A stretch of DNA of 64,000 bases, taken from Secundilactobacillus yichangensis. Its GTDB lineage: Bacteria; Bacillota; Bacilli; Lactobacillales; Lactobacillaceae. The translations under genes were made by a program, and so were the position numbers. Below are positions 60,454-64,000 of the stretch, piece by piece. Each line of letters opens with the position of its first letter. Within the stretch, counting starts at the first letter, position 1. The notes beneath the pieces are model-generated. The model did no database searches and was not told the DNA's origin. It worked only from the letters and a program-made list of their open reading frames with translations. The stretch is from positions 89,539-153,538 of the forward strand of contig NZ_BOLK01000006.1 in NCBI RefSeq assembly GCF_016861565.1, written 5' to 3'.

Positions 60454-62493
60454 ATGATTCATTTTAGTAAATTAAAACATGGTGATTTGTTACTAAATAC
60501 GTTAGCTGGTCCAAACAAATTTGTGCCTATATCAAGCTTAATGGAAAGCTTAAACCTATCTAGAAGAAGTATTTTTTATTTAATTAAGAAAGTTAACATT
60601 GAACTAGATGACAGCAATTATTTTGAAATCACCAACGTTAAGGGCCTAGGTTACCATCTACCTGCTGAAACAATTAACGAGTTGAATTCAGGCTCCAAGC
60701 CCATTAAATTTTCCGGCTTGTCACCTGATGAGCGCAAAAAAGTGATTACTTTTGAGCTAATTAATCGTCAATACTCGTCCCTTACATATTTAAAAACCTA
60801 TTTAAGTGTATCCAAAAATACCATTATCAGGGATTTAACAAAGCTTACGCCAGAACTGAAACACCAAAATTTACAAATTATAAACACGAATATTGGAAAA
60901 AAAGTAACTGGCTCTGAGGTTACAAAACGTCGCTGGGTTTACGAGCATGCCGATGAATTAATAACAATATTCAAATCAAATTCAGAACTTAGTCTGAATC
61001 CAAACGTCTCTCAGCAGTTAAAATTACTTGAACATATTACGGGGAATCAGTTAACTGATGATGCAAAGGAAATGTTTAAATACTTCATCACTTGGTACTT
61101 AAACAGGATCAAATCTCCCACTTACCAATTAAAAGACTCGGCTAAAGCTTTCAATTACTCACTGGTTTTCACTTGGTCAAATAGTTTTTTGCAGGACAAC
61201 CACGTAAAGAATTCATCAGAGGCCGCATATCTCGCAAAGATTATCAATTCTCGGCCATTTTCAACTGTTAACTGGAATAATCCATTAATTAAGTCACTGC
61301 GCCCAGTTGCTCTGCAAATGATACAACGTTTTAGTGCATTTTTAGGTTATTCAATTGATCCTCAAAAGAATGGTCTTCTCAACAATCTAACAATTCATTT
61401 ACTATCCACCTACTACCGAGTTAAGTTCGATATTCAATATATTCACCCTAATCTCAACCAAATCAAGGAAACCTATCAGGCAACCTTCAATTTGACTAAG
61501 CAAGCTGTTAAACCATTCGAACACTTTGTATCAAAAAGAATCTCAGATGATGAAACTGCCTTAATCGCACTATATTTTGGTGGCGTATTACGTAATACAG
61601 CCACACAAACTAATAACATTAAGGAAGTCTTTGTAGTCTGCTCAAGCGGAATTGGGACTTCACATCTTTTACTTTCTCAATTACGTACACTTTATCCTAA
61701 TGTAAATTTCATCGGTCCAATGAGCGTCATTGACTACGAAAATAACTCGGTTAATCAAACTAAATTAATTATTAGTACGATTCGATTGCATCAACGTGAA
61801 AGCATTCCAGTGGTGACCGTTTCAGCGTTTCCTTCGGTATCTGAATGGCATAAAATTCAAGACTCGTTGGTCAGTACTGGTATCATACCTACTAGTAACC
61901 AAGCGCAAATCAACGTTGAAGCCTTACTAGATATTATCAGCACCTATTCAAAAATTATTAACCTTCCGGCTTTAAAACAGACGTTGCGTGAATACCTTTC
62001 TAATCAAAGTGCTGTCGTTAGGCCAGCCTCTGCACTCACCAATACATCTCAACAACTATATTGGAATGAACAGGACATCCAATATATTCAAAAACCATTA
62101 CAATGGCAACAGGCAATACAAACATCACTGCAGCCACTTCTAATCCAAAATAAAATTGAATTCGGTTATATCCAAAAAATTATTCAATTGATCAAGCTCA
62201 ATGGACCATACATGGTTATCGGTAACGGCATTATGTTGGCGCATGCTTCTCCTCGAGATGGTGTCAAAGATACTGGAGCCTGCGTCAGTTTATTAAAGCA
62301 CCCTGTTAAGATTAAACAATCAACCAAACCGGTTAAATTAATTATTGGTTTGGCTTCCATTGACAGCCAAAAGCACCTTAAATTCCTGCAATTATTGACT
62401 AATTATCTTCAAAACACGACCTGGCTAAAACAGGTTTACGAATCAACTAATGAAAATGAACTGATTCAACGAATAAATAAAATACCATTTTGA
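60454..62493 (+). CDS. PRD-domain PTS-regulated transcriptional activator (MtlR/LicR-like)
   Basis: 679 residues with modular order: N-terminal HTH (about 1-60), second Mga-like HTH (about 95-150), PRD1 (about 185-290), PRD2 (about 295-385), EIIB-Gat-type domain at about 385-480 with the phospho-Cys in VVCSSGIGTSHLLL, and a C-terminal EIIA-Mtl/Fru-type domain with the His in LAHASPRDGV. This is the layout of PRD activators, not of LevR (no AAA+ domain). In PRD2 the helix keeps NLTIHLL, but the second conserved His reads ALYFGG. It probably controls the neighbouring PTS/ptsI genes in response to phosphorylation. Confidence 0.88.
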   Translation: MIHFSKLKHGDLLLNTLAGPNKFVPISSLMESLNLSRRSIFYLIKKVNIELDDSNYFEITNVKGLGYHLPAETINELNSGSKPIKFSGLSPDERKKVITFELINRQYSSLTYLKTYLSVSKNTIIRDLTKLTPELKHQNLQIINTNIGKKVTGSEVTKRRWVYEHADELITIFKSNSELSLNPNVSQQLKLLEHITGNQLTDDAKEMFKYFITWYLNRIKSPTYQLKDSAKAFNYSLVFTWSNSFLQDNHVKNSSEAAYLAKIINSRPFSTVNWNNPLIKSLRPVALQMIQRFSAFLGYSIDPQKNGLLNNLTIHLLSTYYRVKFDIQYIHPNLNQIKETYQATFNLTKQAVKPFEHFVSKRISDDETALIALYFGGVLRNTATQTNNIKEVFVVCSSGIGTSHLLLSQLRTLYPNVNFIGPMSVIDYENNSVNQTKLIISTIRLHQRESIPVVTVSAFPSVSEWHKIQDSLVSTGIIPTSNQAQINVEALLDIISTYSKIINLPALKQTLREYLSNQSAVVRPASALTNTSQQLYWNEQDIQYIQKPLQWQQAIQTSLQPLLIQNKIEFGYIQKIIQLIKLNGPYMVIGNGIMLAHASPRDGVKDTGACVSLLKHPVKIKQSTKPVKLIIGLASIDSQKHLKFLQLLTNYLQNTTWLKQVYESTNENELIQRINKIPF

Positions 62494-62979
62494 AGCTATG
62501 AAGTACAGCAAAAAATATCAAGCTTGAATAATAATATGCCTAATACGACATTTTTTCCCACAAAATTTCCCCTCTATATTAAATAGGTAAAGTTCGTTAA
62601 ACTTTCTAGTCTACAAATACTTTTTTCGGCTATAATTAATGCTCCTCCTGCTAATGCAGTTTCTACTGACACTGTATAAACTAACTGCTTTCGTAAAGGC
62701 AATGTTCAACACCAGTTGAATAACTAAAATTTCTGAGGTCCATTACAGTGTTTTTTGACATCGGTTTGATTGTCAAATGAGAGCTTTTTTAACTCGTTGC
62801 ACATAGTAGATAAGTAAGAAATACTGCCCACTTTTAACTATTTCAAATGCTACTTGGCAACTGAAATGCCCGTGCCATTAGTTACTCTTTTTGCAAGCCT
62901 GTCAATTGTAATTCAGCCGTTATGAATGTATGATAAACAGGTAACTTTACATATGGATTGAAAGGAGTATTACACGATC
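62494..62979. other. Intergenic region with palindromes and no gene
   Basis: This gap holds no supportable gene. A TTTGACA/TGTCAAA inverted repeat (62754-62777, 10-base loop) and a TTCAAC/GTTGAA repeat (62706-62721) are visible, as is a TATAAT box at 62631-62636 without a gene behind it. The stretch may be an eroded remnant. Confidence 0.35.
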
Positions 62980-63540
62980 ATGACTTCAGATGACATTAAG
63001 ACCTCATTAACCACTGCCCTTAACGAATATTTTGACCAAGTGACGCTGCCGGACAACGGCTTGTTTGTCCTTGGCTTTAGTTCTAGCGAGGTAATGGGTT
63101 CATGGATGGGGCAAAACTCCAATCAAGAAATCGGCGATACTGTGATTAACACGCTACTGCCGATTTTAAAAGCACATCATCTTAACTTAGCTGTTCAAGG
63201 CTGTCAGCACATCAACCGGGCACTGTTACTTGAACGGGAAGTTGCCGACCGCCGCGGTTACGAAATTGTTTCCGTGGTCCCTCAGCTTCACGCAGGCGGC
63301 GCGGGGCAAGTGGCTGCTTATAAGGCCTTCAAGGATCCCGTTGAAGTTGAACGAATTGTGGCTGATGGCGGGATGGATATCGGTGATACCCAAATTGGCA
63401 TGCACGTCCGCTGGGTTCAGATTCCCGTGAAAACGTCCGTTAAGGAAATTGGCGCTGCACATACCACCTTCCTAACGTCACGGCCAAAACTGATCGGTGG
63501 TCCACGGGCCATTTATGATATGCCAGCCGGTCAACGATAA
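62980..63540 (+). CDS. UPF0340/TIGR01440 family protein
   Basis: A 186-residue protein matching the UPF0340 (TIGR01440) family of Firmicutes: 'LFVLGFSSSEVMGSWMGQNSNQEIGDTV', 'AVQGCQHINRALLLEREVA', 'VVPQLHAGGAGQVAAY' and 'ADGGMDIGDTQIGMHVRWVQIPV'. Function has not been established. The ATG has AAAGGAG upstream. It is a single gene, 54 bases from the start of an IS element. Confidence 0.9.
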   Translation: MTSDDIKTSLTTALNEYFDQVTLPDNGLFVLGFSSSEVMGSWMGQNSNQEIGDTVINTLLPILKAHHLNLAVQGCQHINRALLLEREVADRRGYEIVSVVPQLHAGGAGQVAAYKAFKDPVEVERIVADGGMDIGDTQIGMHVRWVQIPVKTSVKEIGAAHTTFLTSRPKLIGGPRAIYDMPAGQR

Positions 63541-63593
63541 TTTTTAACAGTCTTCATGTAAAAAAGCTTAAAGCGGATGCCTGGCTCGACTCC

Positions 63594-64000
63594 TGTCAAG
63601 TGGACAGTCAAATAATTAAAAGTTTATGCGCAATTTTGAATGGCATGATTTCGGTATTTTTCCGGGGTCATGCCATTTAGTGTTTGTTGCAGACGTTCGT
63701 TGTTGTACCAATAAATATACTGGTTAATTAAGGTAATTAGTTCAGTCTTGGAGCTTGCCTTGTGGTATGCGAAAAACTCATCCTTCATATGGCTCCAAAA
63801 TGACTCCATAGGACTATTATCACCAGGTGTACCGGCACGTGACATGCTGTGCTGAATGCCATTACCAGCCAATACCGTACTGTAAGCGCCACCTGTATAA
63901 GCAGAACCCTGATCACTATGCATTGTTTCCGGCTTAACGCCGTTAAGCTGGAGTAGGGCTAAATCAAGGGTATTCGTTACCAGTTCAGCTGTCTCGGTAT
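63594..64000 (-). mobile_element. IS3-family insertion sequence, cut by window edge
   Basis: The terminal inverted repeat appears as TGTCAAGTGGACAG at 63594-63607, the TG-starting end typical of the IS150 group of IS3. It is followed by the orfB transposase 3' part. The element continues beyond the window, so length, direct repeats and the other end cannot be seen. Confidence 0.75.
63624..64000 (-). CDS. IS3-family transposase orfB (IS150-like), partial
   Basis: The open frame runs off the right edge; 124 residues are visible. The C-terminal half of the rve integrase domain is clear: MHSDQGSAY (second Asp of DDE), 'NSPMESFWSHMKDEFF' (the Glu), and the end 'YIYWYNNERLQQTLNGMTPEKYR' that closes IS3-family transposases. 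The frame stays open upstream of the apparent Met into 64000, so the true start lies outside. The stop is followed by the left inverted repeat. Confidence 0.88.
   Translation of the reverse strand, partial: TETAELVTNTLDLALLQLNGVKPETMHSDQGSAYTGGAYSTVLAGNGIQHSMSRAGTPGDNSPMESFWSHMKDEFFAYHKASSKTELITLINQYIYWYNNERLQQTLNGMTPEKYRNHAIQNCA

Noticed and set aside
62572..62690. A minus-strand frame of about 32 codons beginning with GTG, with a Gly-Gly pair reminiscent of bacteriocin leaders
   Set aside because: No ribosome binding site at the proper distance, no transporter or immunity gene next to it, and no ATG; chance is more likely.

Overview
The window looks like a chromosomal segment of a Lactobacillaceae species (a lactobacillus in the broad sense). 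The gene content is of Gram-positive, low-to-moderate-GC type: T-box leaders, a TPP riboswitch, CcpA (cre) sites, mannose-family PTS, a sortase-type surface protein, a PRD-type regulator, and strong AGGAGG ribosome binding sites with frequent GTG and TTG starts. I cannot fix the genus from sequence alone. No rRNA, tRNA, prophage or CRISPR array was recognised. The only mobile element is an IS3-family copy cut by the right edge.

Layout. 1-5.7 kb: a DHA2 drug exporter plus DUF4811 protein, divergent from its MerR-type regulator; a PadR/DUF1700/DUF4097 operon; and a small pyridoxamine-oxidase-like gene that appears to start with ATC. 5.8-10.4 kb: the argCJBD ornithine operon. 10.4-19.5 kb: an XRE/TPR regulator, a tandem/inverted intergenic repeat, a universal stress protein, a basic-amino-acid-type permease, a C39-like peptidase plus amidase pair, a T-box leader whose target is only a 43-codon reading frame followed by a hydratase, and an aminotransferase. 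19.9-27.6 kb: a fused binding-protein/permease amino-acid ABC transporter, prephenate dehydratase convergent with a T-box-controlled ketopantoate-reductase-type enzyme, CorA, and an amino-acid permease. This stretch is largely amino-acid metabolism and transport.

27.7-39.9 kb is the cell-surface region: a choice-of-anchor-A surface protein with eight 26-residue repeats and a degenerate sorting signal, a stand-alone EAL protein, an NADH oxidase, and a five-gene exopolysaccharide operon. That operon has the architecture of the Listeria pssA-E cluster: membrane protein, deacetylase-like protein, GT2 synthase, BcsB-like subunit, degenerate GGDEF membrane protein. The GGDEF-derived subunit has lost both the active-site motif and the arginine of the RxxD I-site. 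If the operon is still governed by cyclic di-GMP, binding must happen differently.

40-53.8 kb: tandem VIT/CCC1 metal transporters, a LysM-3D wall protein with a WalR-like box upstream, OsmC, HAD and GNAT proteins, TPP-riboswitch-controlled tenA, a transketolase/transaldolase/GntP-permease/glycerate-kinase cluster, and a solitary zinc-type binding lipoprotein with a Zur-like box. 53.9-62.5 kb: a sugar-uptake locus with mannose-family PTS IIC-IID-IIA-IIB under a cre-containing promoter, a divergent histidine phosphatase and LysR regulator, a ptsI without ptsH, and a PRD/EIIB/EIIA regulator. It ends with a UPF0340 gene and the IS3 copy.
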